Shown here piece by piece: positions 63,401 through 64,000 of a stretch of 64,000 bases of DNA. The stretch's first letter is position 1, and each line of letters opens with the position of its first letter. The notes under the pieces were generated by a model, which saw only the letters and a list, made by a program, of their open reading frames with translations, did not search any database and was not told where the DNA came from. The DNA lies in the NCBI GenBank assembly GCA_003993805.1, contig RSEF01000003.1:65482057-65546056 (forward strand), in the 5' to 3' direction. The position numbers were made by a program, and so were the translations under genes. The DNA comes from Himantopus leucocephalus. Its lineage: Eukaryota > Chordata > Aves > Charadriiformes > Recurvirostridae.

Positions 63401-64000
63401 CCACAGGATGATAGAGGTGGGGTTTTTTTTGTTGGTGTTGTTTTTTTTAATCTTCTGAATTCATACCTTATTAAACAAACCCAATTTTGCACTCTGTATA
63501 TACTTTCTTAAAATTATGTATCAGTGATTGCCAATTTCAAATCACATACAGTGAGTTTAGAATTTCTAAATTGAAACTTTCTACAGAAACTGTAAGTTTT
63601 ACTTTCAGCTGATGTCTTTGACATCTTTTTCTCAGAGTTTGTAAACAATAGCTGGTGAGATTTATGGAAGGGACTTACCGTTTCTGTGTCCTTCAGCTTT
63701 CAGTTAATAATAGAAAGTAAACATTGTGAACATAACTGGTTTTGCAGCTTTTTGGATACAGAGCATGGTTAGTAGAGAGAAACGGGAGAACTCTGAACAT
63801 GCCAGCACAGTATGTATGTGCTGAAATGACAGTGCTTTTCCTGCCTTGACAGAAATGGGTTTTTTTTCCATTTAAAAAAGAAAAGTTTCATGTATCAGCA
63901 CGTTGCCAAATTTCTATGAAATATCAAAAAATGTTAGTGATGGCCATAAGAGCTCAAAGAAAGAAAGACCCTTTGTCAGACTTCAAAACTCATTTTGGAT
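60433..64000 (-). other. Upstream intron / 5' flank of the SLC32A1-like gene
   Basis: The acceptor at 60433 requires an exon at higher coordinates. I searched this stretch on the minus strand for the VGAT-type end of exon 1 (a W-E-A-G-W-N-V-T-N-A-I-Q-like motif with a donor) and found no convincing match. Frames up to 115 codons exist but look like chance. The sequence is AT-rich with no CpG island, so the promoter and exon 1 are probably beyond 64000. Confidence 0.5.

Overview
The window looks like a piece of an amniote genome, most likely a bird macrochromosome. It is AT-rich, sparsely genic and low in recent repeats. It has one sharp CpG island, a CR1 LINE tail of the avian/reptilian kind, and several old decayed CR1-like and MIR-like fragments. 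There are no bacterial or organellar features, and nothing viral was recognised. Almost all open frames are short chance frames. Only two protein-coding gene segments can be supported.

Region 1 (1-9435) reads as intron 1 of a minus-strand gene. Its first coding exon is at 9436-9547, inside a CpG island at about 8490-10330. The exon encodes a signal peptide ending in LLGAARAQLSAG, followed by a perfect CAG|GTGAGT donor in phase 1. Sequence and phase fit exon 1 of a type R2B receptor tyrosine phosphatase. PTPRK is the best guess; PTPRT is the main alternative. The next exon is not in the window. The island contains an assembly gap (33 Ns), single ambiguous bases, a 34-G run and several purine/pyrimidine micro-repeats.

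Region 2 (about 10.3-59.2 kb) is roughly 49 kb without a recognisable gene. It holds a CR1 3' tail (44300-44385), an old CR1/L3-like LINE of at least 1.2 kb (46690-47915), several copies of an ancient palindromic dispersed repeat, inverted repeats and a 44-nt alternating purine-pyrimidine tract. It also has one short exon-like open segment with splice sites (29623-29733) and some stretches that look like candidate conserved non-coding DNA.

Region 3 (59281-60432, minus strand) is a large intact terminal coding exon of a vesicular inhibitory amino acid transporter (SLC32/VGAT) paralogue. It is clearly related to SLC32A1, but too diverged to be the highly conserved SLC32A1 itself. Its acceptor sits just before the Gly-Phe/Ile-Val block where I recall the SLC32A1 exon 2 starting. 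The exon for its N-terminal cytoplasmic domain was not found up to 64000. The two genes share a strand (PTPRK-like downstream, transporter upstream), but nothing indicates a functional link. The most noteworthy result is this SLC32A1-like paralogue linked to an R2B phosphatase, with an old dispersed repeat starting about 20 nt after its stop codon.
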